DNA from: an uncultured Pelagibacteraceae bacterium
GTDB taxonomy: Bacteria > Pseudomonadota > Alphaproteobacteria > Pelagibacterales > Pelagibacteraceae
Reading direction: 5' to 3'
Length of the DNA stretch: 40,565 nucleotides
Assembly: GCA_902626185.1 (NCBI GenBank)
Contig: CACOEA010000006.1
Location: 1 to 40,565, forward strand
In this document: piece by piece, positions 9,655-20,387 of the stretch
Position numbering within the stretch: position 1 is the first letter of the stretch
How the letters are laid out: each line of letters opens with the position of its first letter
Program-made: the position numbers and the translations under genes
Notes under the pieces: generated by a model
Seen by the model: only the letters and a program-made list of their open reading frames with translations
What the model was told of the DNA's origin: nothing
The model's database searches: none

Positions 9655-11112
9655 TTAATCTACAGCCTTCATTAAAGCTTTTGCCTTATTAATTGTTTCA
9701 ACATATTCTTTTTCAGGTTTACTATCTGCAACTATACCTGCGCCAGCTTGAACATAAAATTTATTATCTTTTATAAGAGCTGTTCTCAAAGCAATACAAG
9801 TATCAAAATCACCGTTAGGAGTGAAATACCCAATTCCACCTGCATATAATTTTCTTTTATTTTTCTCAAGTTCATCAATGATTTCCATAGCTCTTATTTT
9901 TGGAGCACCACTAACTGTGCCTGCTGGGAAACCTGACAGCAATGTTTCAAAAACAGAGTATTTATTATTGAATTTTCCAACAACGTTAGAAACGATATGC
10001 ATAACATGGGAATATTTTTCTACTTTAAATTTTTCAGTAACTTTAACAGTATTTATTTTAGCGACTTTTCCGACATCATTTCTACCAAGATCCAGCAACA
10101 TTAAATGTTCTGCTAACTCTTTCTTATCTTTAAGTAAATCTAATTCATACTTTTTATCTTCTAAATAATTTTTACCTCTAGGTCTTGTACCAGCTATAGG
10201 CCTAATTGTTATTTCGTTATTTCTTAACCTAACTAATATTTCTGGGCTGCTTCCTAAAATATTAAAATCCTCATAATTGAAATAAAACATAAAAGGCGAT
10301 GGATTTGACTTTCTAAGATAATTATAAACTTCTATTGGTTTTTTATTAATCTTTCTTTCAAACCTTTGGCTAAGTACCACTTGAAAAATATCCCCTTTCT
10401 CAATGTAATTTTTTGCTTTTTTAACTAATTGTTTATATTTTATTTTAGAAATATTTGATTTTATTGAATTTTCATTTTTTTCAAACGTAAATTGATTTGG
10501 CAACTTTATAATTTCAAAATTTTCATATAAATCAAATTTTTTATTAATTTCGTTGTACGTATCAAAGTAATTCTCTATTTTCGTGTCAGCATAAACATTT
10601 TCTACATAGAAAATCTTTTTTTTAATATTATCATAGATAATAAGGTTCCTTGGTCTAGATAGCCTTACGTCGGGTATTTTGAGATCATCTTTACATCCAT
10701 CTGGTATTTTTTCAATGTAACGAATAATATCATATGAAAAATATCCAACTAACATAGAAGCCATTGAAGGTAACTGACCGGGCATTTTAATTTTAAATTC
10801 ATTTAATAATTTATTAATAAATTTTAAAGGATTAGATTTAATTTTGGTCTTTTTGCCCAAGTTGTTTAGCGTTATTGTATTTTTATTGATATCCCAAATT
10901 CTATCAGGGTTTAGGCCTATGATAGTGTAACGACCTCTGATCTTTCCTTTTTCAACTGACTCAAAAATAAAACTATTTTTTTCAGCCAATAGAAATTTAT
11001 ATAAATTCTCTACCTTTTGGTAGTCCCGACAGATTTTTGATCTGAATATAATTTGATGTTTTTTTTTTAAATGATTTTTTCTAAAAACTTTAAAACTTAA
11101 ATTATTTTGCAT
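9655..11112 (-). CDS. trpE: Anthranilate synthase component I
   Basis: FQVVLSQRF, PIAGTRPRG, LDLGRNDVGKV, GFPAGTVSGAPK. Confidence 0.97.
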   Translation of the reverse strand: MQNNLSFKVFRKNHLKKKHQIIFRSKICRDYQKVENLYKFLLAEKNSFIFESVEKGKIRGRYTIIGLNPDRIWDINKNTITLNNLGKKTKIKSNPLKFINKLLNEFKIKMPGQLPSMASMLVGYFSYDIIRYIEKIPDGCKDDLKIPDVRLSRPRNLIIYDNIKKKIFYVENVYADTKIENYFDTYNEINKKFDLYENFEIIKLPNQFTFEKNENSIKSNISKIKYKQLVKKAKNYIEKGDIFQVVLSQRFERKINKKPIEVYNYLRKSNPSPFMFYFNYEDFNILGSSPEILVRLRNNEITIRPIAGTRPRGKNYLEDKKYELDLLKDKKELAEHLMLLDLGRNDVGKVAKINTVKVTEKFKVEKYSHVMHIVSNVVGKFNNKYSVFETLLSGFPAGTVSGAPKIRAMEIIDELEKNKRKLYAGGIGYFTPNGDFDTCIALRTALIKDNKFYVQAGAGIVADSKPEKEYVETINKAKALMKAVD

Positions 11113-12566
11113 TAAAATGAATTTTTGACACGTTCAATTGTTCTTTTATTAAGTTTAACTTTATATTTTTGATTAATTCTTTCATCAAAAATTTCATAAA
11201 TCTTATTCACTAAATTCAATTTAGCTTTAGCTTTATACTGATCATATTTATTGTTTTTTTTATCAAGCTTTTTATAATTAGTCTTTAAAGCTAAAATTAA
11301 AAAATTATTCGACAAATTACTATCAGTAATGAGACTTATTTCTCCATCATTAATTAAAAAAATATTTTTTATGATACCTTCGCTAAATATTTCGTTTTGT
11401 TTCAAATTAGATATTGTGTAATTTTTTATTTCTAATTTATTTTCTTCGGCAAATTTTTTCATTTTATTTTTATCAAAACCACCCATTCCTATATCTTTTG
11501 CTATTGAAGTATTATTTCTTATCTTATTTTGAATGTCTAATTGATCGGTTATTGCTTTTAAAACATCAGGATTCTCAACCGATTTATTGATTACTTCTTT
11601 AGATGTAACTTCAACAAGATAATAATTATTGTCACTTTTTATTATTTCAGGAGTCTTTTCACTATTTATGGAAAAAATTTTATCAAAAAGGTTATCTGAT
11701 AAATCTTTAATAGTATTATTATCTTTATCTTTTTTATTTAAATCAATCTTTTTTGTTTTGAATACTTTAAGATTATTTTCATTAACAGTATCCTTAAATG
11801 ATTGCCCATCTAAAATATTGTTTTCAATTATATCTAATTGAGAGAAAAATTGTTCGTTATATTCATCGCTATTAATAAGATCTTTAGGTGTGATCGAAGC
11901 ATATTGAAATGATTTGAATTCACTTTTAAAAAAATTTTTATTTTTTTGATAAAAGTCATTTATTTTTTCTTTTGTTGGTTTTTGGTTTGAGTAATATCCA
12001 TTAAGGTCAATAAATTCAATTGATTTAATTTGATTTTCTTTTTTAAACTCATTTTCTACCAGTGTATCAGAAATTGAAATTCCGCCTGATAAAGAGTCTA
12101 AAAATTGTCTTTTTGACTCTTGTTCGATAATATTCTTTTCAAATGAAGGTGCAGTAATCCCGCTGCTCAAAAGAAACTTTTCATACTCAGTTCGAGAAAA
12201 TTTATTATCTTTGAAGAATATCTTTTCATTTTTTATAATATTTCTTAATGAATTGTCAGTAATTTGAATACCGGATTTTTTAATTTCTAAGTCCATTACT
12301 CTCTTTCCGATGTACTCAGATAATATTTTTTCAATCAGGTTGGATTCTTTTATGTTTTTAAGTTGTTTATCGTTTAAATTTAACTTATTTACATAACTAA
12401 TAAATTCTTGAGTGCTTAATTTCTTAGACTCAATATTTGCAATTACGTTTTGATTACCACCTCTAAAAACATCGCCCATACCCCAGAAAACAAAAGGCAA
12501 AATAATGATACCTACTAAAACTTTTACAAAAAATGATTTTGATAATTTTACTATTGAAGTTGCCAT
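11112..12566 (-). CDS. PpiD/SurA-N-like membrane-anchored periplasmic chaperone
   Basis: N-terminal cytoplasmic/TM segment FFVKVLVGIIILPFVFWGMGDVF and SurA_N-like helical region. Confidence 0.75.
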   Translation of the reverse strand: MATSIVKLSKSFFVKVLVGIIILPFVFWGMGDVFRGGNQNVIANIESKKLSTQEFISYVNKLNLNDKQLKNIKESNLIEKILSEYIGKRVMDLEIKKSGIQITDNSLRNIIKNEKIFFKDNKFSRTEYEKFLLSSGITAPSFEKNIIEQESKRQFLDSLSGGISISDTLVENEFKKENQIKSIEFIDLNGYYSNQKPTKEKINDFYQKNKNFFKSEFKSFQYASITPKDLINSDEYNEQFFSQLDIIENNILDGQSFKDTVNENNLKVFKTKKIDLNKKDKDNNTIKDLSDNLFDKIFSINSEKTPEIIKSDNNYYLVEVTSKEVINKSVENPDVLKAITDQLDIQNKIRNNTSIAKDIGMGGFDKNKMKKFAEENKLEIKNYTISNLKQNEIFSEGIIKNIFLINDGEISLITDSNLSNNFLILALKTNYKKLDKKNNKYDQYKAKAKLNLVNKIYEIFDERINQKYKVKLNKRTIERVKNSF

Positions 12567-12631
12567 TTTATTATTCTATTAAGTGTTTAAAATTATACAC
12601 CTATAGATCAAATTTATAATTTAGGCAAATA

Positions 12632-13375
12632 ATGAAGTATTTTATTGGTAATTGGAAAATGTTTGGTGTCCCAAAATCTATTAATATACTTAAAAAGATT
12701 AATTCTTTTCAATTAAATGACAAAAATAAAAAAAAATATAGAATTGTAATAACTCCACCCCTAACCTTAATAGAGAAATTTGCTGCATATTCTAAAACCA
12801 AAAAAATTTTTATAGGGTCCCAAAATTGTTACCACAAGGATCCTTTTTCATCAAACACATCTGCTGTCAGTGCCCATATGATTAAAAGTGTAGGTGCTAA
12901 ATATACGTTAATCGGTCATTCAGATAATAGAGCAGAGGGTGACAATGATTATATTTTAAAGAAGAAAGTTCAATTCGCTTTAAAAAACAAACTGAAGATA
13001 ATTTTTTGTATAGGAGAAAATAAAATTGAAAAAAAAAATAAAAAAACTTTAACAATACTAAAAAAACAATTAACTAATGTTTTAGAAAAAAAATTTAATA
13101 AGAATGATATTATTATCGCTTACGAGCCTATTTGGTCAATTGGCACAGGCAAACTACCGACTGCTACTGAGTTAAGAAAAATTACAATTCAAATTAAAAA
13201 GATCTTGAAAAATATTTATAAAAAAAATACTTTCCCTGTCCTTTATGGAGGCTCTGTAGATGGAAATAGTGTAAAAATATTTAAGGAAATTGAAGAAATA
13301 GATGGTTTTTTAATAGGAGGTGCATCGAAATCTTCAAAAAAATTTATTGATATAATAAAGAATTACTATAGATAA
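12632..13375 (+). CDS. tpiA: Triosephosphate isomerase
   Basis: GNWKM, LIGHSDNR, IAYEPIWSIGTGK, YGGSVDGNS. Confidence 0.96.
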   Translation: MKYFIGNWKMFGVPKSINILKKINSFQLNDKNKKKYRIVITPPLTLIEKFAAYSKTKKIFIGSQNCYHKDPFSSNTSAVSAHMIKSVGAKYTLIGHSDNRAEGDNDYILKKKVQFALKNKLKIIFCIGENKIEKKNKKTLTILKKQLTNVLEKKFNKNDIIIAYEPIWSIGTGKLPTATELRKITIQIKKILKNIYKKNTFPVLYGGSVDGNSVKIFKEIEEIDGFLIGGASKSSKKFIDIIKNYYR

Positions 13376-13380
13376 GCAAC

Positions 13381-13680
13381 ATGGAAAGTCTTTTAATTAC
13401 TATAAATATTATTTTAGCAATAATTTTAGTAATTTCCGTTTTGCTACAAAAATCTGAAGGAGGCGCTTTAGGGCTTGGTGTTTCACAAGATAATTTCACA
13501 TCTGCAAGATCTGTTGGAAGTTTTTTAACAAAATTTACTTCTATAATTGCAGCTTTGTTTATAATTTGCAGTGTTATTATCGTAGCAATTTCAAGGGATG
13601 AGCTTCGTGAAACACAATCAGTTTTAGAGAAACAAGAAGAAGAAGATTCAAACCTTCCACAAATACCTCAATCAAAATAA
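13381..13680 (+). CDS. secG: Preprotein translocase subunit SecG
   Basis: VLLQKSEGGALGLG plus two TM segments. Confidence 0.9.
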   Translation: MESLLITINIILAIILVISVLLQKSEGGALGLGVSQDNFTSARSVGSFLTKFTSIIAALFIICSVIIVAISRDELRETQSVLEKQEEEDSNLPQIPQSK

Positions 13681-13708
13681 ATTAATAACTTTGTATTTAT
13701 TGATTTAT

Positions 13709-13725
13709 GAAGTATAACATACTTC
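13709..13725. repeat. Perfect 7-3-7 inverted repeat abutting the pyrG start
   Basis: GAAGTAT AAC ATACTTC ending 1 bp before ATG at 13727. Confidence 0.7.
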
Positions 13726-13726
13726 C

Positions 13727-15349
13727 ATGGCGCGATACATTTTCGTAACTGGCGGCGTGGTTTCATCTTTAGGTAAAGGATTATCATCTGCTTCACTAGC
13801 TTATTTACTACAATCTAGGGGTTACAAAGTAAGAATTCGAAAGTTAGACCCTTATTTGAATGTTGATCCTGGAACAATGAGCCCATTTCAACACGGTGAA
13901 GTTTTTGTAACAGACGATGGTGCAGAAACCGACTTAGACTTAGGTCATTACGAAAGATTTTCTGGCATATCAGCAAAAAAATCTGATAATGTTACGACAG
14001 GAAAAATTTATAACGATGTATTAAAAAGAGAACGTCAAGGCAAGTACTTAGGTAAAACTGTTCAAGTTATACCACACATCACTAATAGAATTAAAGAGTT
14101 TATCAGTAACGATATAACAAAAGAAGATTTTGTAATTTGTGAGATAGGAGGAACTGTAGGAGATATAGAAAGCCTTCCTTTTTTAGAGGCTATTAGACAA
14201 TTTTCAAATGAGTTGGGTAGAAAAGATACTTTGTTTATTCATCTTACTTTAGTTCCTTACATGAAAGCTTCTGACGAAATAAAAACAAAACCTACTCAAC
14301 ACTCTGTAAAAGAACTAAGAAGTATTGGTATTCAACCAGATATTATTATTTGTAGATCAGAAAGATCTATTCCTTTAGACCAAAGAAAGAAAATTTCATT
14401 ATTTTGCAATGTTGCAATTGAAGATGTAATAGAAACTGTAGATGTAAAAACAATTTATGAGGCTCCAATAAGTTTTAATAAAGAAAAATTGGATGAAAGA
14501 GTATTAAGATACTTTAAAATCAAGTCTAAAAAGAAAGTCAATCTACAACCATGGAAGAAAATTACTAAACTTGTTTTAAATACAAAAAATAAAGTAAATA
14601 TTGCAATAATTGGTAAATATGTTGAGCTTAAAGATGCTTACAAATCCTTGGATGAAGCTTTAACACATGGTGGTATAGCAAATAACTTAAAAGTTAACCT
14701 TATAAGAGTTGAGTCTGATTTTTTAAAACCAGGAGAAATTAACAATAAATTGAAAGGCGTATCTGGAATCTTAATTCCAGGGGGGTTTGGGAAGAGAGGC
14801 ACTGAAGGAAAAATTGCATCTATTACTTATGCTAGAAAAAATAAGATACCATTTCTAGGCATTTGTTTTGGGATGCAAATGGCAGTAATTGAGTTTGCTA
14901 GAAATAAATTGAATATAAAAAATGCGACATCAAGTGAATTTGGTTCTTCAAAAGCCTCTGTTGTAGGTTTGATGAGCGAATGGGTAAAGGATGGTAAGTT
15001 AATGAGAGGAACCGATAAAGATTTAGGCGGAACTATGCGATTAGGTAGCTACGAAGCAAGACTTAAAAAAGACACAAAAATAAGTAAAATTTATAATGCA
15101 TTGAAAATCCAAGAAAGACATCGCCATAGATATGAAGTTAACATTAATTATAAAGAACATTTTGAAAATAAAGGAATGATTTTTTCAGGCTTGTCTCCAG
15201 ACAATAAACTACCAGAAATTATAGAATTGAAAGATCATCCTTGGTTTATAGGAGTTCAGTTTCATCCTGAATTTAAATCTAGACCTTTAACTCCACATCC
15301 TTTATTCTCATCTTTTATAAAGGCTGCAAACATCAATTCAAAAAAATGA
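13727..15349 (+). CDS. pyrG: CTP synthase
   Basis: [56 protein letters not shown]. Confidence 0.98.
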   Translation: MARYIFVTGGVVSSLGKGLSSASLAYLLQSRGYKVRIRKLDPYLNVDPGTMSPFQHGEVFVTDDGAETDLDLGHYERFSGISAKKSDNVTTGKIYNDVLKRERQGKYLGKTVQVIPHITNRIKEFISNDITKEDFVICEIGGTVGDIESLPFLEAIRQFSNELGRKDTLFIHLTLVPYMKASDEIKTKPTQHSVKELRSIGIQPDIIICRSERSIPLDQRKKISLFCNVAIEDVIETVDVKTIYEAPISFNKEKLDERVLRYFKIKSKKKVNLQPWKKITKLVLNTKNKVNIAIIGKYVELKDAYKSLDEALTHGGIANNLKVNLIRVESDFLKPGEINNKLKGVSGILIPGGFGKRGTEGKIASITYARKNKIPFLGICFGMQMAVIEFARNKLNIKNATSSEFGSSKASVVGLMSEWVKDGKLMRGTDKDLGGTMRLGSYEARLKKDTKISKIYNALKIQERHRHRYEVNINYKEHFENKGMIFSGLSPDNKLPEIIELKDHPWFIGVQFHPEFKSRPLTPHPLFSSFIKAANINSKK

Positions 15350-16170
15350 TAAATCATAAAGTAAAATGTTCCAATTTTGAGATTGCTAATGATAAACCCT
15401 TTACTTTAATTGCGGGTCCTTGCCAATTGGAAAACGAAACCCACGCATTGAAAATTTCCAATGAACTTAAAAAAATTACTTCTGATCTTGGAGTTAATTT
15501 TATTTACAAAACTTCTTTTGACAAAGCTAACAGAACAAGCTTAAAAGGAAAAAGAGGGATTGGATTAGAAAAATCTTTACCTATTTTTGACAAAATAAGA
15601 AAAGACGTTGGTGTCCCAGTTTTAACAGATATTCATACCGCTGAACAATGTTCAATTGTTTCTAATCATGTTGATATTTTGCAAATACCTGCATTCCTAT
15701 GTCGTCAAACAGATTTACTAATTGCTGCAGCGGAAACAGGAAAAATTATTAATGTAAAGAAAGGTCAGTTTTTAGCCCCATGGGATATGGCTAATGTAAT
15801 AAAAAAAATTGAGGAGTCTGGTAATAAAAATATTTTAATCACTGAAAGAGGAGCAAGTTTTGGATACAATACCTTAGTATCAGACATGAGAGCTTTACCT
15901 ATCATGTCAAAATTTGGTTATCCAATTGTATTTGACGCAACACATTCTGTTCAGCAACCAGGCGGTATGGGAGAAAAAAGTGGAGGCCAAAGAGAATTTG
16001 TTCCTCATTTAGCTAGAGCTGCAATAGCTGTTGGTGTTGGTGCAATTTTCATTGAAACTCACGAAGATCCAAATAATGCGCCATCAGATGGACCAAATAT
16101 GGTGCCATTAAATGAGATTAAAAGTTTAATAAAAAAATTAACTGAAATAGATAGTTTAATTAAAAAATAA
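15346..16170 (+). CDS. kdsA: 2-dehydro-3-deoxyphosphooctonate aldolase
   Basis: [32 protein letters not shown]. Confidence 0.97.
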   Translation: MINHKVKCSNFEIANDKPFTLIAGPCQLENETHALKISNELKKITSDLGVNFIYKTSFDKANRTSLKGKRGIGLEKSLPIFDKIRKDVGVPVLTDIHTAEQCSIVSNHVDILQIPAFLCRQTDLLIAAAETGKIINVKKGQFLAPWDMANVIKKIEESGNKNILITERGASFGYNTLVSDMRALPIMSKFGYPIVFDATHSVQQPGGMGEKSGGQREFVPHLARAAIAVGVGAIFIETHEDPNNAPSDGPNMVPLNEIKSLIKKLTEIDSLIKK

Positions 16171-16174
16171 TTAG

Positions 16175-17431
16175 ATGGCAAAAATTACTAACGTTAAAGG
16201 TCGTCAAGTCTTCGACAGTAGAGGAAACCCAACTGTAGAAGCAGAAGTTTTTTTAGATAATAATATTTCTGCTTCAGCAATATCACCATCTGGAGCTTCA
16301 ACAGGTGCTTTTGAAGCTCATGAATTAAGAGACCAAGATAAAAATAATTTCTTGGGTAAAAGTGTTAAAAAAGCTGTTGAAAATATTAATAAAAAGATCG
16401 GACCGAGGTTGAAAGGATTGGATCCAACTGATCAATTGAAAATTGACAAAGCTATATTAGATTTAGACGGCAGTGAAAACAAAAAAAATCTTGGAGCAAA
16501 TGCAACTTTAGCAGTATCTTTAGCTAATTCAAAGTCATCAGCCATATCGCTTAATAAACCACTATATAAAAATCTAGGAAAATCTTTTTCTTTACCCAAT
16601 CCTTTAATGAATATTATTAATGGAGGAGCACACGCAGACAATGATTTAAATATCCAAGAGTTTATGATTAGACCAGACTCAGCAATAAATTTTATGGATG
16701 CAGTAGAAAAAAGTTTTCTAGTTATTCAAAATTTGAAAATTTTATTGAAATCAAAAAAAATGCTTACAAATGTTGGTGACGAAGGAGGGTTTGCCCCATC
16801 AATTAACACTAATGAAGAAGCTCTTGAATTAATCGTGAAAGCAATAGAAAAATCAAAATTAGTGCCTGGTAAAGACATTGTAATTTGTTTAGATGTAGCT
16901 GCGAATGAATTGGTTAATAAAGAAGGCCAATACTCAATTCAATCAAGTAATTTTATTTCAGTTGAAAATGTTATTGATTATTATAAAAAATTAACTTCGA
17001 GTTATCCTATAAAATCAATCGAGGATCCCTTTGCTGAAGAGGATTGGGATTCCTGGAAAAAAATTACAGCTGAGATCGGAAGAAATGTTCAAATCGTAGG
17101 CGATGATTTATTTGTTACAAATTCTAAAAGATTAAAAAAAGGAATAGATAATAAATCTGCTAATAGTATTTTAGTTAAACCAAATCAAATCGGAACTTTA
17201 TCTGAAACACTTGAAGTTGTTACAATGGCCAAAAAAGCTAATTTTAACACAATTATATCTCATAGGTCTGGAGATACAGAAGATACATTTATTGCTGATT
17301 TAGCCGTTGCTATAGAATCATCACAAATAAAAACAGGATCTTTAGCAAGATCTGAGAGAGTGGCTAAATATAATAGGCTGTTACGCATAGAAGAAGAACT
17401 TGGAAATCAAGTTAAAATGGCTAAAATCTAA
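16175..17431 (+). CDS. eno: Enolase
   Basis: GRQVFDSRGNPTVE, INGGAHADN, VGDEGGFAP, SHRSGDTEDTFIADLAV. Confidence 0.98.
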   Translation: MAKITNVKGRQVFDSRGNPTVEAEVFLDNNISASAISPSGASTGAFEAHELRDQDKNNFLGKSVKKAVENINKKIGPRLKGLDPTDQLKIDKAILDLDGSENKKNLGANATLAVSLANSKSSAISLNKPLYKNLGKSFSLPNPLMNIINGGAHADNDLNIQEFMIRPDSAINFMDAVEKSFLVIQNLKILLKSKKMLTNVGDEGGFAPSINTNEEALELIVKAIEKSKLVPGKDIVICLDVAANELVNKEGQYSIQSSNFISVENVIDYYKKLTSSYPIKSIEDPFAEEDWDSWKKITAEIGRNVQIVGDDLFVTNSKRLKKGIDNKSANSILVKPNQIGTLSETLEVVTMAKKANFNTIISHRSGDTEDTFIADLAVAIESSQIKTGSLARSERVAKYNRLLRIEEELGNQVKMAKI

Positions 17432-17433
17432 TA

Positions 17434-17727
17434 ATGCGACTAATTGAAAGTTTTAAAAAGAAAAAACTTATATTATTAAATATATTCTTAACTCTTTATA
17501 TAGGGATAAATCTTATAGGTGGAGAGAGAGGATTAATTTCATATATTGAAAAGAAAAAAACATACAAAAAGCTTGTAGAAAAAGAAGGTAATTTAAAAGA
17601 GGAACTTGAAAATTTAAAACACAAGATTAATTTAATAACTAGTAATGATTTAGATTATTTAGATATGCTGTATAGAGAAAAATTAAGATATGGAGTTAAA
17701 GACGAAATTTTGATAAAGTTAAAATGA
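17434..17727 (+). CDS. ftsB: FtsB/DivIC-like septum formation initiator
   Basis: Short TM plus coiled coil, location after eno; C-terminal ...[15 protein letters not shown]. Confidence 0.75.
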   Translation: MRLIESFKKKKLILLNIFLTLYIGINLIGGERGLISYIEKKKTYKKLVEKEGNLKEELENLKHKINLITSNDLDYLDMLYREKLRYGVKDEILIKLK

Positions 17728-18668
17728 CTATTAAAGCAAGACATCCAGAAAAAGTAAATAAGCCAATTAATCCAATTAAAAAAAAACCTGAATGGATCAG
17801 AACTAAAATTTTAGACTCACAGGTTTTTTTTCAAACAAAAAAAGTTGTTAATCAAAATAATCTCGTTACTGTTTGTCAGGAAGCTAATTGTCCAAATATA
17901 ACAGAATGTTGGAGCAAAAAACATGCAACTTTCATGATCATGGGCGATACTTGCACGAGAGCTTGTGCATTCTGTGATGTGAAAACAGGAAAGCCTGAAA
18001 AACTAGATATTTATGAACCAATTAAAATTTCTAATGCAGTTAAAAAATTAAATTTAAAACATGTAGTTATAACTTCAGTTGATAGAGATGATTTGAAAGA
18101 TGGTGGTTCAGAGCATTTTTATAAAGTTATAAAATTAATTAGAGAAAAAAATCCAAATACATCTATAGAAGTTCTAACGCCTGATTTTTTGAGAAAAGGG
18201 GACTCATATAAAAAAATTCTAGAAGCTGAACTTGACGTATTTAATCATAATATAGAAACAGTTCCGAGACTTTACACAACAGTAAGACCTGGAGCCAGAT
18301 ACTTTGCATCTTTAGAACTTTTAAAAAATGTAAAAAAACAAAATAAAAAAATTTTTACAAAATCAGGAATAATGGTTGGACTAGGAGAGGGAAAAGAAGA
18401 AATTGTACAAGTAATGGATGATTTGCGATCTGCAGAAGTAGATTTCATAACTATTGGTCAATACTTACAACCTTCACCCAAGCATCATCCGCTTCAACGC
18501 TATTATCATCCTGATGAGTTTAAAGAGTTAGAAACTATCGCAAAAACAAAAGGTTTTTTATTAGTCTCATCTTCTCCACTTACTAGATCTTCATATCATG
18601 CTGACGATGATTTTAGAAAGTTACAAGATGCTAGAAATAAAAAACTAGAATGTCTTCAGCTAAAATAA
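17724..18668 (+). CDS. lipA: Lipoyl synthase
   Basis: [50 protein letters not shown]. Confidence 0.97.
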   Translation: MTIKARHPEKVNKPINPIKKKPEWIRTKILDSQVFFQTKKVVNQNNLVTVCQEANCPNITECWSKKHATFMIMGDTCTRACAFCDVKTGKPEKLDIYEPIKISNAVKKLNLKHVVITSVDRDDLKDGGSEHFYKVIKLIREKNPNTSIEVLTPDFLRKGDSYKKILEAELDVFNHNIETVPRLYTTVRPGARYFASLELLKNVKKQNKKIFTKSGIMVGLGEGKEEIVQVMDDLRSAEVDFITIGQYLQPSPKHHPLQRYYHPDEFKELETIAKTKGFLLVSSSPLTRSSYHADDDFRKLQDARNKKLECLQLK

Positions 18669-19093
18669 AAAAAATTATTCCTTGTAAAAAAGAACAATTA
18701 ATTGAGATGGTCCTCGATATTGAAAAATATCCTGAGTTCGTTCCTTGGTGTATTCAAGGCAAAGCTTACGATAAGATCGAAAATAATGATTTAATAACTT
18801 TTAATGGAGACTTAAAAGTCGGAAAAAGTATTTTAAATGAAACATTTTCTAGTCACGTCTCTTTTTATAAAGAAAAGGATAAAATTATTGTTACTAATTT
18901 AGATGGACCTTTAAAACATTTAAAAAATGAGTGGAATTTTAAAGAAATTAATAATTCAACACAGTTAGAATTTTTTATTGATTTCGAGTTGAAAAATCCA
19001 ATTTTGAATGGGATAATGAAAAAATCATTTGAAATTGGTTTAAATAAAATAGCTAAAGCTTTTGAAGAGAGAGCAGTTAAGTTATACAAATAA
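18650..19093 (+). CDS. COQ10/RatA START-like polyketide cyclase family protein
   Basis: [14 protein letters not shown] motif; follows lipA with short overlap. Confidence 0.85.
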   Translation: MSSAKIKKIIPCKKEQLIEMVLDIEKYPEFVPWCIQGKAYDKIENNDLITFNGDLKVGKSILNETFSSHVSFYKEKDKIIVTNLDGPLKHLKNEWNFKEINNSTQLEFFIDFELKNPILNGIMKKSFEIGLNKIAKAFEERAVKLYK

Positions 19094-19094
19094 A

Positions 19095-19409
19095 ATGTTA
19101 ATTATAAGTTCTTTATTACTATTTCTAATTTTAACTTGTAGGTTCCTAGTATTTTACATCAAAGAAATTAGAACTGGAGATCCAAATGAAACAAATCTTA
19201 CATATTGGATGTTCTCTTATGATTTTAAACCTCAAAATAAAGAATGGGTTCCAGAAGAAAAAAATCTACTTAAAAGAAAGAGAAGAAGAAATGCTTTAGT
19301 ATTTGCTCTGTATATTAACGCTTTCCTAATTTTTTTAGCATTTAACAGTTTTTTAGCGCATGTGTTAGATATTATTGTAGATTTTCAAAGATTTAGTTAC
19401 CCAGTTTAA
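19095..19409 (+). CDS. Small two-TM hypothetical protein (start trimmed from 19062)
   Basis: ATG at 19095 just after ratA stop; two hydrophobic segments around a basic central region. Confidence 0.6.
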   Translation: MLIISSLLLFLILTCRFLVFYIKEIRTGDPNETNLTYWMFSYDFKPQNKEWVPEEKNLLKRKRRRNALVFALYINAFLIFLAFNSFLAHVLDIIVDFQRFSYPV

Positions 19410-19413
19410 ATAT

Positions 19414-19884
19414 TTACGAGATCATCTTATTCAATAAATTTAAAGTTTTTTTTACAGTCTGAGTTTGTATATATTTTCTACCTTTGTTTTTAAAATTACA
19501 TTTATTAACAATAACCTTTTTTCCAACCCTAATTCCAATGTAAACCAAACCAACTGGTTTTTGTTTTGAGCCGCCCTTAGGACCAGCTATCCCTGTAATT
19601 GAAACACACACTTTAGACTTACTAATTTTACTTAGGTTATTTGCCATAGATAAACAGCATTGAACACTTACTGCTCCATACTTTTGAATAATCTTTTTTG
19701 GTACTTTTAAAATACTTATTTTGGCTTGATTAGAGTAAGTAACCAAACCCAATGAAAATACTTCGGAGACACCGCTAACTGAAGTAATAGCACTTGAAAG
19801 CATTCCACCAGTACAGGACTCTGCAATGGCTAATTTAAGTTTTTTTCTTTTTAACAGTGATATAATCTTTTTATTTAAACTCAT
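19414..19884 (-). CDS. CinA C-terminal domain / nicotinamide-nucleotide amidohydrolase
   Basis: LAIAESCTGGMLSSAITSVSG, GIAGPKGGSKQKPVGLVYIG. Confidence 0.9.
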   Translation of the reverse strand: MSLNKKIISLLKRKKLKLAIAESCTGGMLSSAITSVSGVSEVFSLGLVTYSNQAKISILKVPKKIIQKYGAVSVQCCLSMANNLSKISKSKVCVSITGIAGPKGGSKQKPVGLVYIGIRVGKKVIVNKCNFKNKGRKYIQTQTVKKTLNLLNKMIS

Positions 19885-20387
19885 GCAAAAAGTTTTGATT
19901 TAATAACCATAAATATAATTAAAGTTAATACAACATAAAAACCTGCAATAACATCATCCATAATAACACCAAAACTATTTTTAAACTTTCGATCAAAAAA
20001 ATTTATAGGGAATGGTTTTTTTATATCGAAGAATCTAAATAAAACAAAAATATATATATAAAATAAAATAGCTTCTTTTGAATCTTTAATAGTTCCGTGC
20101 GCTATTTCGTAAAGATAAATAGGTATTGATTGTCCAATTACTTCATCAATAACAACTTCTTTTGGATCTTTGTCGGTGTCTTCTTTTATATAATTTTCAA
20201 CTGCTAAAAAGGAATAGAGAAATATTGCAATTAAAATTATTAAGATAGCAGTTTTAGACAAATTTAAAATATGAAATGAACTAAACAACAATATTGTAGT
20301 AATCAATGAAGTTATTGTACCAGGCGCATATCTGATAGTTCCAATACCAAAAAAAGTGACAAATAAAAAATTTATATTCTTAATCAT
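19881..20387 (-). CDS. pgpA: Phosphatidylglycerophosphatase A
   Basis: GTIRYAPGTITSL, DPKEVVIDEVIGQ, RFFDIKKPFPI, DDVIAG. Confidence 0.9.
   Translation of the reverse strand: MIKNINFLFVTFFGIGTIRYAPGTITSLITTILLFSSFHILNLSKTAILIILIAIFLYSFLAVENYIKEDTDKDPKEVVIDEVIGQSIPIYLYEIAHGTIKDSKEAILFYIYIFVLFRFFDIKKPFPINFFDRKFKNSFGVIMDDVIAGFYVVLTLIIFMVIKSKLFA

Noticed and set aside
9821-10168. Forward ORF opposite trpE
   Set aside because: Shadow ORF of conserved trpE sequence
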